A DNA stretch of 64,000 nucleotides from Sophora flavescens (Eukaryota > Streptophyta > Magnoliopsida > Fabales > Fabaceae), in contig CM061065.1 in assembly GCA_030762895.1 (NCBI GenBank), positions 67,874,200 to 67,938,199 on the forward strand, given 5' to 3'. Each line of letters begins with the position of its first letter. Within the stretch, counting starts at the first letter, position 1. Positions 33,508 through 43,850 of this stretch are shown here, in pieces. The notes under the pieces were generated by a model. It had not been told where the DNA came from and did not search any database. It worked only from the letters and a program-made list of their open reading frames with translations. Made by a program: the position numbers and the translations under genes.

Positions 33508-35259
33508 GATGGTGGGCAACAAATATTATCATATGCTAGCAAAATAAAGAAAAGATATGAGCAAAATATCAAGTTAGGAATAGTGTGAGAAAATAAAAAA
33601 AATAGCTGAAAGTAATTGTTTATGTGTTCCCTGCAATGCTGCAACGATTTTCTGGAAATTAAGAAAAAAAATCAAGCCTTTCTATTCTCTTGTCTTATGA
33701 ACACATAAATATCCAGTATGCTTCCAAGTTGTACAAAATGCAATGGTGTCCTATGTATATGCCATTTATCAAACACATGTTGGATGTATGAATTTTGCAC
33801 TATGAACTAGTCCATTTTCTCAAAATAAAGGTTCCCACTTCATTCCTAACTTTCTTCCTTCATAATGGAAGCACAAACATAATTTAGAAGCCCATTTCAT
33901 ATATGAGTATTTATTATGCAAGCAGTTGGTGTGCATCTATTCTACGGGCAACAAAAGTATGGCACGGTTCAGAAATTGGTACCCACACGAGTCAATGACA
34001 AGAAGAAGACCACAGATACAAGGGACCACACAAAAATCATTAGATATGAAAATGGAGAATTAGAATGGAGAAAATGGAGTTGATGTACCTGGGTTGGTGA
34101 GTGCAGGGGAACAATGAATCTAAAAATGGAGCAGAGGGGTACCGTGTGAGGGAACAAGGATCCGGTAGACAAAAGTTAGATTTCTGTGGGAAGGAGGAAG
34201 AACAAGTTGCACGCAGAGAAAGGAAAAAGGAGAAAATTTATTTCATTTTTAAAAATTTAATAATTTTTTTTTTATAAATACCTTTTTGTCTTTTTAATCT
34301 TCTCCATCAAAATATTATCTTATTATATGAATGATCAGAATCTAAAGATGTTCGGTCCTCTGGTACGCCCTCGACAATGTAGTTTCATTTTTATTTTTTT
34401 TTTGAAAAACATGTCATATGTATAAAGTATTCATAATTGTTAGTAATCATTAATTTTAATGGAGGAATCTATTAGGTATATAATATGTGTTCTTTTCTTC
34501 CAATTAAGTTTACTCTCTATATAAGCGGAATATCGATCATTTATTTAAAGTGTCTAAATTATTTATTAGTTGGAGTGTTAGTCTCGATAATGTGATTTTG
34601 TGAGGGTGGCTAGATTTAAATGTTTAACAAAAAAAAAAAATACCTGTTCTTTCTCCCCCACTCATCTTCATCCTTCTTTTTCACAGCTCCGCCACACAAA
34701 GCCACAGACCACTCTGCTCAGACAACCATGAACCATTCATTGTCGACATCGTCCCAAAGCTCCATCAGTCACGACTTGCGGGGGCACACCACCACGTTCT
34801 CCATCAGTCACAAATCGTGGAGGAGAGCCGGGACGACGGTGCGTCCGATATGACGGCCGGCACTCTTATGGTCGGAGATGTGTGGAGGAGCAGATCTTTT
34901 ATGTGGTGATCCTCTTCTTGGTGGGTGGGTCAGATGAGAGATAGTGAGAGGGGAGAATGGAAGTTAGAAGGTCTGAGAAATAAAATGGAAAAAGAAAAGA
35001 AAAAAAAAGGAAGAAAGATGATAAAGATGAATCATAAATAGGAGAAAGAATAATTCTTGTTTTCAAAAATTTAGCATTAGTTAGTTGATCAAAATTAATA
35101 CAAAATGGGCAATTAATGTATATTAACCTTTACGCGATTACACGGGATAAAAACCCATTTTATAATGCTCCATACATAAAAGAGAAATAGATACATTTTG
35201 CCCTTTTTTAGGCTTATGATGAAGCACCCAAATCTGTAGTTTTACAGTGTTTTTATTTT
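33508..35259. other. Intergenic DNA downstream of the receptor kinase
   Basis: No gene is recognised. A weakly G+C-richer patch at 34,660-34,960 shows no conserved protein. The rest is A+T-rich with T-runs. Confidence 0.5.
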
Positions 35260-35786
35260 GACTTAATTGTAGTTTTTGTCCCTTATTATTGGTTATGTGA
35301 GATTTTGATCCCTAAAATTTTTTTCGTGCATATTTGGTCCCCATGTTTTTTCAATATTACAAATTTAGTCCTTCTGTCAATGTATGTCAATTTTTCAATA
35401 ATCAATAAAGAAAAATCACCTCTCTAAGCACAGAATCACTGCTCTAAGCGTATAGAACATGTTATTGAGCTTTTTTTGGGTAAATGATCTTGTGGTGAAA
35501 CCCAAAAAAGACTCGAAAAGGAGTGACAAAACCAGCAAATAGTAGAGAGGAACCATTGAATCATATTGAATCGGAGACTCAGAGGATGGAGAACCTCAAT
35601 CAGATATTGTGTATGCTTAGAGGATTGGTTTCTCTATGTTGATCATTGAAAAAATTGTCAGACATTAGACAGAATGACCAAATTTGCAACATTGAAAAAA
35701 TAGGGAGATCAAATATGCACGAAAAAAATTTTAGAGACCAAAATCGCACATGACCAATAATAAGGGATCAAAACTATAATTAAGCC
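35260..35786. mobile_element. MITE, ~527 bp, 'GGCTTAATT' ends
   Basis: The left end GACTTAATTGTAGTTTTTGT and the right end ACAAAACTATAATTAAGCC (approximate) are inverted, and the similarity extends over at least 60 bases (TTATTATTGGTTATGTGAG against its inverse near 35,745). TTTATTTT lies directly on both sides (35,252-35,259 and 35,787-35,794), a possible 8-bp duplication in low-complexity DNA. There is no coding. The ends are the same family as 43,939-44,467. Confidence 0.75.
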
Positions 35787-35998
35787 TTTATTTTTATTTA
35801 ATGTCTGTTTAACATGGGATTATGGTAATTGGTCATCGGTTTATGATTTTTATAGACAAGATGACTTTGAGATATATGAATTGCTGAAACAAGAAATATA
35901 ACAGTGCTGGTCATTTGAGAAAAAATTCATTAATTATGAAGTAAAACTCTTATCGGTTGAAGTATCAATACACAGTATGGAAACAAATATAAATATGA

Positions 35999-36157
35999 AG
36001 TATTACAAACACTAACCCTGACACCAACGAGATAAATATACCAGATATTTTTACAAGTTGGATGGATAGGAATTCTCTAACTTTAAATAATAAAAGTCAC
36101 CTGACTTTCGTTAATCTCAACTATTGGATACATCCAATATATCGAAATAATGATTAG
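35999..36157 (+). pseudogene. Possible viral ORF end, upstream of the small coiled-coil ORF
   Basis: An open frame with no start codon (preceded by TGA at 35,996) ends with TAG at 36,155-36,157, overlapping the next ATG at 36,150. That kind of overlap is usual in caulimoviruses, which suggests that viral DNA reaches left of 36,000. Its sequence (PDIFTSWMDRN near the middle) was not recognised. Confidence 0.4.
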
Positions 36158-36311
36158 AATATTAACATTAAAACAAAACATATATGAGTTACGAAAATAC
36201 TTAAAAATATTAGAAAAATTAGAACAAAATAATCATGTTATTCACCAACAAGAATTGGTTAGAAAAAGAATAAAAAGATTAAAACAAGAATTAGAAAAAT
36301 ATATAGGATAA
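36150..36311 (+). CDS. Small viral coiled-coil ORF, 53 residues
   Basis: The ATG at 36,150 is followed by 53 codons rich in Lys, Glu, Leu and Ile with heptad-like spacing (for example YLKILEKLEQN). The stop TAA (36,309-36,311) overlaps the next ATG (36,311). Small helical ORFs ahead of the coat gene are normal in this family, such as the aphid-factor/VAP region of caulimoviruses; which one this corresponds to is not known. Confidence 0.5.
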   Translation: MIRILTLKQNIYELRKYLKILEKLEQNNHVIHQQELVRKRIKRLKQELEKYIG

Positions 36312-36715
36312 TGGGACTATCCAAAGAAATAGAATCAGGATTCAAATAATTAGAAAAACTAATGAAAGAGATAAATAAAAATATCATCCAACTAATTGAA
36401 AATACAAATAAAATTACAAATTACACTTGCAATAGATTACAAAAAGGACAAAATGAAATAAGAGATATTAAAGAAACATTAAATAATATTAGCAAAGGAA
36501 AAGAAATAGATGAAAATGAAAACATTATTAGAATAAAAATTATTCTAGAACAACTAGAAAGCCTTTTAAATTATGAAGAAAATAATAAATGTATAACAAA
36601 AATGGAATTAGAAGAAATTTTGAAAACAAGAAAATTAGAAAACATAGTAATTAAACAAGAACTAGATCAAAACCCATCGAAAATACCTACACATGTATCT
36701 TCATGGAGAGGATAA
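36311..36715 (+). pseudogene. Viral ORF upstream of coat protein, likely virion-associated-protein position
   Basis: It starts at the ATG overlapping the previous stop, but has an in-frame TAA at 36,347-36,349; the same frame then stays open from 36,362 to 36,715 (117 codons). The protein is a long charged helix with coiled-coil character and ends in a short Pro-containing tail (NPSKIPTHVSSW). Position directly before the coat gene, coiled coil and tail suit the virion-associated protein (ORF III) of caulimoviruses, which links particles to the movement and insect factors; sequence similarity was not tested. Confidence 0.55.
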
Positions 36716-36726
36716 AAGATGAATAC

Positions 36727-38135
36727 ATGAAAACATTAAGAAAATCAAATGATTTAGAAGAAATTCAACAATTACTAGAACAACTAAAAATAGTTGAAGA
36801 AGAAAATAATCAAATACACAACATTAAAAAGATCGATAGAAAGATATAGAAAATGATGAAATAATTTTAAACTATAGCTCATCTTCAGAATCTGAAGAAA
36901 ATCATATAAGAATGGAAAAAGGAGAATATAGCGGAAAAAGCCCTAAAAGAAAATGGGTAGAATATAAATATACACCTGAAGGAGTTTGGGATAAATATGA
37001 AGAAGAAACTATGTATAATAAAGGATACGCGAGAAAAAATAATAATAAATGGACAAAAATTCAAGAAGAATTTAAACCTCGATATAATAATGCAGGAAAT
37101 ATTCTAGATCTTGATTGTATAAGAAATAAACAAGAAGTATTATTAAGATGGACTAATGAAATAATATTAATAATCTTGACTGATGAAAGATTTAAACAAT
37201 TAAACTTTTTAGAAACCAAAAACTTTGTAACATTTAAAACATCTGGAAATGTACAAAAGTTTTTAGTAGGAATTAAGGATGAAGACTGGATTAGATTTGG
37301 GAAAATGGTTGACACCAGCTCAGATTATGTTAAATTAATAATGACACTAATACATCAAGAATTTTTAGGATATAATCCAATGGAACAAAGAGAAAAGACA
37401 AACAGAACTCTACTTGAAAATGCTAAATCACATTTAAATAGAATGCATATTTGTGATATGTGCCAGATTGAAAGTTTCATCTGCGAATATCAAAAATACT
37501 ATTATCAATTGGATGAAGAAACTAAAGAAATATATAAATATATCTTTATAGATAAATTACCATATCCACTCAATTCGAAGATTAATAAATTATGGGAATT
37601 AAGACCAGAAGAAACCGCAAATACTTTAGGAGGAGTTATTAAACTCTTATACCAAGAATTAAGAGAACAGTGTTTGAATAGAGAAACAATTAGACAATTG
37701 AATAGAGGAAGTAATGTCATTTTTTGTGACATCCCAGAGATAGAAACACCAGGGAAATATTGATGTGATAAAACAATAAGACGAAAAAGAAAATATTATA
37801 AGAAATCAAACTTACGAAAAACTTATCCTAGAAAAAAGAATTATTATAAAAATAATAAAAAGAAATATTTTAGGAGAAAGAAAGCAACACCGAGAAAATA
37901 CTGCCCGAAGGGGAAAAAGAAGTGTGTATGTTGGATATGTAATGTTGAAGGACATTATGCTAATGAATGCCCTCAAAGAAAGGAAAAAGATTTTAAAGAA
38001 AAATCAAAATTAATAAAACAAGTTTTCCAGATATATGAACTTGAACCACTAGAAGAAGAATTAAGTAATTCAGATGTAAGTATATATGAATATTCAGAAG
38101 ATGAATTATCTTCAGAAGAAAGAGAATCCGAATAA
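36727..38135 (+). pseudogene. Viral coat protein (ORF IV-like) with CCHC finger, broken
   Basis: The first 40 codons (36,727-36,849) are in another frame from the rest; a one-base shift near 36,838-36,845 leads to the frame that runs through an acidic stretch (SSSSESEEN), the coat core (36,912-37,763), an in-frame TGA at 37,761-37,763, then a very basic region and a CCHC knuckle (CWICNVEGHYANEC, about 37,928-37,969), and an acidic C-terminus. Acidic ends, a basic arm and one zinc finger that binds the packaging signal are the standard build of caulimovirus coat proteins. The core segment ICDMCQIESFICEYQKYYY is in the region conserved in plant pararetrovirus coats. Not functional as it stands. 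Confidence 0.8.
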
Positions 38136-40057
38136 TACATATATAAAAATACTTATAGAAAAAAGGTAATAAAGAAACAGAAGCCTATATAGATACTGGA
38201 GCAAGTCTCTGCCTTGCAACAGAAGCCCTTATTGATAATTGGGAAAAACTAGAAAAGCCATTAAAAATACAAATTGCAGACGGATCAATACATCCTCTGT
38301 ATTGGATAGCAAAAAGAATTACTTTAGTAATCCAAGAAAAGATATTTATTGTACCAACGATATATAAACAAGAAACCGGAATAGATATAATTATTGGAAA
38401 TTATTTCTTAAGACTTTATGGACCATTTTGCCAACATCTGAAATATATTACTTTGAAAACAACATATATTTATCAAAAACAAAAACGTGAAATCATAAAA
38501 ATACCAATTATTCATTTTTCTGCATGTATTTATTCATCAAAGTTTCAACAGCTGAAACGTGGTGAGATTGTTAGCTTAATTTGCACAAAAATTCGCTATG
38601 CATTAATAAATTTAGAACCAAATAGAATAATTCCAGCTCATATAGAATAACTTTTAGGCTAGGTTTGTAGTGAAAACCCTTTAGACCCAAAAATTAACAA
38701 AAATACTAAATTAGTCGAATTAAAGTTAAAAGACCCTACAAAAGAAGTAAAATGTAAACCAATGATTTATATAAAAATAGATAGAGATGAATTTGCAAAA
38801 GACATTGAAGAAATGTGTAAAAAAAGATTAATTAGACCATCAAATAGCAAGCATTCTGCACCAGTTTTTTATGTAGAAAACCATAATGAAATAAAAAGAG
38901 GTAAAAGAAGAATGGTAATTAATTATAAGCAAATTAATGATGCTATGGAAGGAGGTGCTTATTTCCTCCCGAGAAAAGACTTGATTATTGAAAGAATTAG
39001 AAATATGGATTGGTTTAGTACTTTTGATTGTAAATCAGGTTTTTATCAGATTAGACTGACTGAGGAATCAAAAGCATTAACAACATTCAGTTGTCCTCAA
39101 GGTCAATATGAATGGAATGTATTACCAATGAGATTGAAGCAATCACCAGGAATTTTCCAACGAATGATTGATTCAATTCTTAAGGAATTTAAAGACTTTT
39201 GTCTTATTTATATTGATGATATATTAATCTTTTCTTATAAAGGATTAAATGATCACTTTGAAAAAATAGAGTTAGTTCTCAATAAATGTTATGAACATGG
39301 AATAGTTTTAGGTAAAAAGAAAGTTGTTTTGGCCCAAAACATAATTAATTACTTAGGATTAGAAATTGAAAAAGGAAAAATAATAATGCAACGACATGTA
39401 TTAGAAAAACTTCAGAATTTTCCAACAAAATTAAAGGATAAAAAGGATTTACAAAAATTTCTTGGACTACTAACATATATTTCAAATGAAGGTTTCATCA
39501 GGAATCTTGCAGCTGAAAGAAGGATACTCCAACAAAAGCTGAAGAAAGGTGTCCCTTGGACATGGACTGGTGAAGACAATAGACTAATTATAAAAATGAA
39601 AGACTTATGCCAGGATCTTCCTGAGCTTTATCATCCATCGGATGATGATATAATAATTATTGAGACTGATGCCTCAAATGACTGTTGGGGAGGTGTTATG
39701 AAAGCAAAACCCCCTGGATTCAAAAATGAATTACTGTGTCGATACATGTCTGGAACTTTTTCAGACAGTGAAATTAATTATCCTACTCATGAAAAGGACA
39801 CACTGGCTTTGATCCGTATGTTGGAAAAACATCGGATTTATATACTGGATAAGGACTTTATTGTCCGAACCGATTCTACTTATGTTGCAGGTTTTAAGAA
39901 CTTAAATCATAAAGGCACTTACAAACAAGGACGATTGATTAGATGGCAAATGAAACTTGCCGAATACAATTACTCAATCTCTCATATTAAGGGAGATAAA
40001 AATGTTCTTGCAGATATATTATCAAGAGAATGGAGCAGCAAACAACTGAAGATATAA
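38086..40057 (+). pseudogene. Viral polyprotein: protease, reverse transcriptase, RNase H (ORF V-like), broken at the front
   Basis: It probably begins at the ATG at 38,086, overlapping the coat gene by 50 bases. A one-base shift in the A-run at 38,159-38,164 changes frame. The protease site DTG lies at 38,192-38,200, with the ALAD-like second half near 38,270. Two in-frame stops (38,648-38,650 and 38,660-38,662) sit between protease and RT. From 38,762 the RT/RNase H frame is open for 431 codons: MVINYKQIND, FDCKSGFYQI, catalytic YIDD near 39,211-39,222, then RNase H with ETDAS, the E of YPTHEKDTLALI and TDST. The RT and RNase H residues look intact even though the whole gene is not. No integrase follows, which separates it from gypsy elements. 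Confidence 0.88.
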
Positions 40058-41298
40058 AGAAGCAGATTCAATATCAAAGAATGCTCGAGAAGCAGAAAAT
40101 AATGGAGCTAGACTTGATCAAAGCCAACATTGAAGTATTGGAGTTTCAATTACAAGCAAAAGGAGAATCTGTCAAAGAAGATCCTATGAAGAATATAAAA
40201 CAACAAATACAGGAAAGCACTAAAGACAAGTGGTACGCCATTTTTAATGGACCACACCCAGGTATTTATGATGAATGGCACAAAGCAGCCCCTCATTGCA
40301 TTGGACTCTCAGGAGTTCACCACAAAGGATTTCGTACCAAGGAAGAAGCTGAAAAGGCTTTGATAGACTATCAGAAAGAACATGACAAGGGCAAAGAAGT
40401 TTATATTGGCCCAAGAACTTTTTCTGAAACCATAAAGACTCCACCAGCTCAAAAAAATTCATTAAGGATACTCGGAAGAGTTCCTTCCTCCATTGATGAC
40501 TACCAAATTACCTCAAGAAAAGACCATGAATTACAAGTCCAATTTTCCAAAGAAAATTTTTATGAAAACCTAAAAAGACTAGCCAATTGGTACGAAAAGA
40601 ATAAAAATAATTGTTTTTATATGGTTAACCGAAATATTTTCGGAGTTAAAGCCGTAATTACTCCCGGAGCAACATCGATTCTCACATTTAATATGTTCCA
40701 ATTTGGACTTATTGAATGTCTTTATTTAAGCCAAGACTTAGAAGAAATCAAATTGTTCCCATATAGCCTGAAAGAAGCCATCCAAAACTACAAAAGAAAT
40801 GTCGCAAAGGATAGAACTATCTTCTTAAAGTTCTATTCGACTTATCCAGACTTTGCCACTAAGCAACCATCAAAGAATTTAATCTTCATTGGAGTAAGCA
40901 ATAACAGCTTTTCCATGCGAGATGAACCTACTGGAGAAGATTACAATGAAGAAAAGATTGTCACAATACTAGCAAATCAACTGGCGAGTATCTTTACTCA
41001 ATGTCAAATTATTGGTAAAGATTCCTTCATAAAAGCCATGTACAAAGGACCACATACTTTGCTTCTCAGCAAGACTAGTGGAAAATTGATTAGAGAAAGG
41101 GACTTGGCACTATTGACGAACTTTGAACTACCTTTCTACACACTCCAAGGACTTTCAATGAATTATCAGCCAGCTGTCCTCGATTTGCTATGCTCAATGA
41201 TTAAGGAAAATGGCAACCACGCATGTGAAAGATGCATAAAGAAAGAAGACCGTAGGCAAGAAGATAAGGATTCAGACGAAGCCATTATTGAAGAATGA
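40030..41298 (+). CDS. Viral ORF VI-type transactivator/viroplasmin, open
   Basis: 422 codons without a break, overlapping the end of ORF V by 28 bases. The N-terminal 60 residues form a charged coiled coil. Residues about 65-115 hold the RNase H1-N/viroplasmin-like domain (KWYAIFNGPHPGIYDEW, GVHHKGFRTKEEAEKAL), which is the mark of caulimovirus ORF VI. The mid-region resembles the transactivator domain; the C-terminus has a C..C pair with acidic residues (HACERCIKKEDRR). In known viruses this protein forms inclusion bodies and lets ribosomes translate downstream ORFs on the polycistronic RNA. Whether this copy is expressed is unknown. Confidence 0.82.
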   Translation: MEQQTTEDIKKQIQYQRMLEKQKIMELDLIKANIEVLEFQLQAKGESVKEDPMKNIKQQIQESTKDKWYAIFNGPHPGIYDEWHKAAPHCIGLSGVHHKGFRTKEEAEKALIDYQKEHDKGKEVYIGPRTFSETIKTPPAQKNSLRILGRVPSSIDDYQITSRKDHELQVQFSKENFYENLKRLANWYEKNKNNCFYMVNRNIFGVKAVITPGATSILTFNMFQFGLIECLYLSQDLEEIKLFPYSLKEAIQNYKRNVAKDRTIFLKFYSTYPDFATKQPSKNLIFIGVSNNSFSMRDEPTGEDYNEEKIVTILANQLASIFTQCQIIGKDSFIKAMYKGPHTLLLSKTSGKLIRERDLALLTNFELPFYTLQGLSMNYQPAVLDLLCSMIKENGNHACERCIKKEDRRQEDKDSDEAIIEE

Positions 41299-41360
41299 TG
41301 TAAGCACTGACGTCATCAAGCAATAATAAGGGAATGACGTAGGCAATGACGTCATTATGA
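41297..41360 (+). promoter_or_regulatory. Double as-1-like enhancer of the viral promoter
   Basis: TGACG at 41,335 and 41,347 are separated by seven bases, exactly the as-1 spacing of the cauliflower mosaic virus 35S promoter. A second similar pair, TGATG at 41,296 and TGACG at 41,308, has the same spacing. Two of the four are the palindrome TGACGTCA. TGA-type bZIP factors bind such sites in plants. They sit 75-130 bases ahead of the TATA box. Confidence 0.8.
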
Positions 41361-41429
41361 ATTATTGAGAAGTCTGATAGATTGTAATAATGCAGGGACT
41401 TTCTTGTAATTTACTTAGCTCTCTACGCA

Positions 41430-41437
41430 TATAAATA
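41430..41437 (+). promoter_or_regulatory. TATA box of the viral promoter
   Basis: TATAAATA about 80 bases after the last TGACG motif and about 150 bases before a poly(A) signal. The layout (as-1, TATA, then AATAAA in the leader) is that of a pararetrovirus full-length-RNA promoter. Transcription should start near 41,460. Confidence 0.75.
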
Positions 41438-41580
41438 AGACCTCTTATGCTGAGGCAGAAGGCAGGTTTTAGAATTTCAATTCTCACCTCACCTATCTTC
41501 TCTCTGAGAAGTTCTAGCTTTGCTAGCGAATCCTTGAGAGTGGATTCAAACAAGTTCTATGTACTTTATTACTGATCATA

Positions 41581-41586
41581 AATAAA
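41581..41586 (+). terminator. Poly(A) signal in the viral leader
   Basis: AATAAA about 120 bases past the presumed RNA start. In these viruses it is bypassed on the first pass and used on the second, giving a terminally redundant RNA. Confidence 0.6.
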
Positions 41587-41779
41587 CACCACTTTCATAT
41601 ATTCCTCTACTTCTTATTACTTCTATTACTTTCATTACTTTCAACTACTCGTTATAATCAAATCTCAACTGAACAGAAGCAGCGGTGGGCCAAGGAACCC
41701 AGAAATATTTTCAAGAACACCAAATCAGGTATGACTCATTACTCATTCAATTTCATTTAGTTCTTACTAGAAATTAATC

Positions 41780-42707
41780 ATGTCTGAAATAGAAAGAGAA
41801 AAGATTGATAATACTGATGTAGAACACTTACAAATTACTAAAGAAGATGGAAATTATGAAGGAAGTATTTTGATAGATCCAAAACTATTTCAAAAAAATT
41901 CAAAAAGAAGATTTGAATTTATCTAAAGACGCAAATATGAAAAAACTAGGAGGAATAATGAAACGATTTAATCAAAAAGAAAATATAATATATTACGGTA
42001 AAATAATTAATGAAACTCCGATAGATATATCAAAGACACAAGGAAATACTTGCATACAATTATTAAATAAAAATAAATTAATTGATCTAAAAAGAAGTTT
42101 AAAGAAAGAGGCACATAGAAAGAAGATTGGTTATATTCATATAGGAGCTATACGAGTTTTAATTAAAGCAACTTTCCAGGAAGGAATAAATTCACCAATA
42201 GAATTGGTTTTAAAGGATGATAGAATAACAGATGCCAAAGATAAAATATTAGGAGTAATCGAAGGAAATTTAGCTTATGTTAAGCTAAAATTCGAAATAC
42301 ATCCAAATATTGGAATACCATTAGATACTCAAAGATTAGATCAATCTTTAACTATGGAACATCGATTTTTAAGAAATAATTTAATGAGACCATGAGACAA
42401 AATATTCTCAATTACTTATTGTGTTAATTATACACTAACAAATTCTCATCATAGTATTACATTCAGAAATAATGACAGAATTAATATACCCAGACTTTTT
42501 GAAGAAATAGGAAAGATCTACTATCCTAAAAGAAATGAACTAACTGAACTAGGAATTTCTATAAGAAATCCAAAATCACTAAGCTTTAGACAGATTCCGA
42601 AACCAATTACTTTTCCTGAAACAGAAAATAATAAGGAAGATGAAAACATAAATAAATTATCAAATCAAGTAAGAGATTTAGCACAATATTTAAGAAATAG
42701 AATATGA
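41780..42707 (+). pseudogene. Viral movement protein, broken
   Basis: The first ATG (41,780) gives 48 codons and stops at 41,924-41,926; a one-base shift in the A-runs at about 41,890-41,905 moves into the frame that goes on from 41,913. That frame has an in-frame TGA at 42,393-42,395 and then stays open to TGA at 42,705-42,707, overlapping the next ATG. The central region KKIGYIHIGAIRVLIKATF followed by SPIELVLKDDRI is the 30K-family signature seen in caulimovirus movement proteins, which widen plasmodesmata. Two breaks make it inactive as a single protein. Confidence 0.82.
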
Positions 42708-43018
42708 ATAGAGGAAAAGAATTAAGAGATATTTATGAAAAATCCTATAATAAAATAAATCAAGATAATTGGAATATGAAAGAATTTATGAATATTTATG
42801 ATAATCATCTTAAAAGAAATAAAGAGAACAAAAATCGAAAACAGATGGAAGAATATATTATAGAAAAAGAAAAAGAACTTATTAATATAAGGAATAAAAG
42901 AGAAGAACATAAAAGACAAATAATAGAAAAAATAGAAAAAATGATATCAACAAGAACTTACCAACCATCATCTGGTTATTTTAAAATAACAGCACCATCT
43001 TTTGAAGATATCGAATAA
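42704..43018 (+). CDS. Small viral ORF, charged coiled coil, 104 residues
   Basis: The ATG overlaps the movement-gene stop (ATGA). The protein is Lys/Glu-rich with a long predicted helix (residues about 30-90) and a short C-terminal tail, QPSSGYFKITAPSFEDIE. No family is recognised. Its place right after the movement gene and before the primer site is the slot of the small ORFs of soymoviruses. Confidence 0.5.
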   Translation: MNRGKELRDIYEKSYNKINQDNWNMKEFMNIYDNHLKRNKENKNRKQMEEYIIEKEKELINIRNKREEHKRQIIEKIEKMISTRTYQPSSGYFKITAPSFEDIE

Positions 43019-43022
43019 AATA

Positions 43023-43277
43023 ATGGAAACATACTCCGAGTTTGATAATCAAACAGAAAATGAAATATTAAGTGTATTAGTTATGAATTTACCTACCGAT
43101 TGTAAACAATTAATAATTGAAAAAATAAAAGCCCAATTCAGGCAAGAAGATTATTATCTTGCAACTATTTCATTAGATATAGAATGGAACTATATGGAAG
43201 AAATTGGATTAGCTTTTGAATATGATAGACTATCGTTATCTGACATATATGAAGATTGGGACTTATTAGATGATTAA
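43023..43277 (+). CDS. Small viral ORF, first of a tandem related pair, 84 residues
   Basis: The start is ATG 43,023; an upstream TTG in frame is not needed. The segment EILSVLVMNLPTDCKQLIIEKI is closely matched by EILSILVMKIPKDCKQIIINKI in the next ORF. It ends in a very acidic tail. The stop is immediately followed by the next ATG, with zero spacing. The function is unknown. Confidence 0.55.
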   Translation: METYSEFDNQTENEILSVLVMNLPTDCKQLIIEKIKAQFRQEDYYLATISLDIEWNYMEEIGLAFEYDRLSLSDIYEDWDLLDD

Positions 43278-43541
43278 ATGGATCAAGAAATATTAAGCAT
43301 TTTGGTTATGAAAATACCCAAAGACTGCAAGCAAATAATAATTAATAAAATAAAACACCAATATTGGCAAGAAAAACTTTATCTAAAACAAATTCAACAA
43401 AGAGTACAATTAACATTTTGTGAAGAAGAAAGAAATCAGATAATTCGAGAATTAATAGAAATAGACGAATCCATAATGGATTATGGATATGAATTATTAG
43501 TAACACAAATTATGCATGAAAATTACCCAAATTATGTCTAA
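43278..43541 (+). CDS. Small viral ORF, second of the tandem pair, 87 residues
   Basis: It starts at the base after the previous stop codon. The N-terminal half is related to the previous ORF; the C-terminal half differs and is helical and acidic (EEERNQIIRELIEIDES). It ends 40 bases before the primer site. The function is unknown. Confidence 0.55.
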   Translation: MDQEILSILVMKIPKDCKQIIINKIKHQYWQEKLYLKQIQQRVQLTFCEEERNQIIRELIEIDESIMDYGYELLVTQIMHENYPNYV

Positions 43542-43581
43542 TTACTACCACTACCTGGGAAAAAATAGAGTGGTACCAAAC

Positions 43582-43593
43582 TGGTATCAGAGC
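43582..43593 (+). other. tRNA-Met primer binding site of the endogenous virus
   Basis: TGGTATCAGAGC is a 12-base match to the initiator tRNA-Met 3' end used by all plant pararetroviruses to prime minus-strand DNA. It lies about 2.1 kb downstream of the promoter, rather than just inside the leader. Confidence 0.85.
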
Positions 43594-43613
43594 TAAGTAC
43601 TAGCTAATTACTA

Positions 43614-43850
43614 ATGAGTTCTCGAAACATAGAAAAATTTGTTCACCATTTAAGTATGATAGAGTTAACAAATCAAAACAGACTAAAAGAATTAGTACAA
43701 GAATTAAAGGATGAAGCCACTGATACATGTGATAAACACATGGAATATCATTGTGAGTATTGTGATTGTAAAGAATACGAAAGAAAAATAGATTTAATAA
43801 AAATCATAATTAATAAATTAAATTTGTGGATAGATCAGAATGGTCAATAG
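43614..43850 (+). CDS. Small viral ORF with Cys/His cluster, 78 residues
   Basis: Open from ATG 43,614, 20 bases after the primer site. Helical ends flank a compact cluster at residues about 38-52: C-X2-H-X3-H-C-X2-C-X-C (CDKHMEYHCEYCDC), which could hold a zinc ion. No family was recognised. It is the last viral feature before the right edge. Confidence 0.5.
   Translation: MSSRNIEKFVHHLSMIELTNQNRLKELVQELKDEATDTCDKHMEYHCEYCDCKEYERKIDLIKIIINKLNLWIDQNGQ

Noticed and set aside
34620..34853. Ser/His-rich 77-residue frame
   Set aside because: Low-complexity, no domain, no promoter; likely chance in a G+C-richer patch.
37061..37732. Minus-strand frames across the viral coat gene
   Set aside because: Antisense shadows; all viral genes here run on the plus strand.
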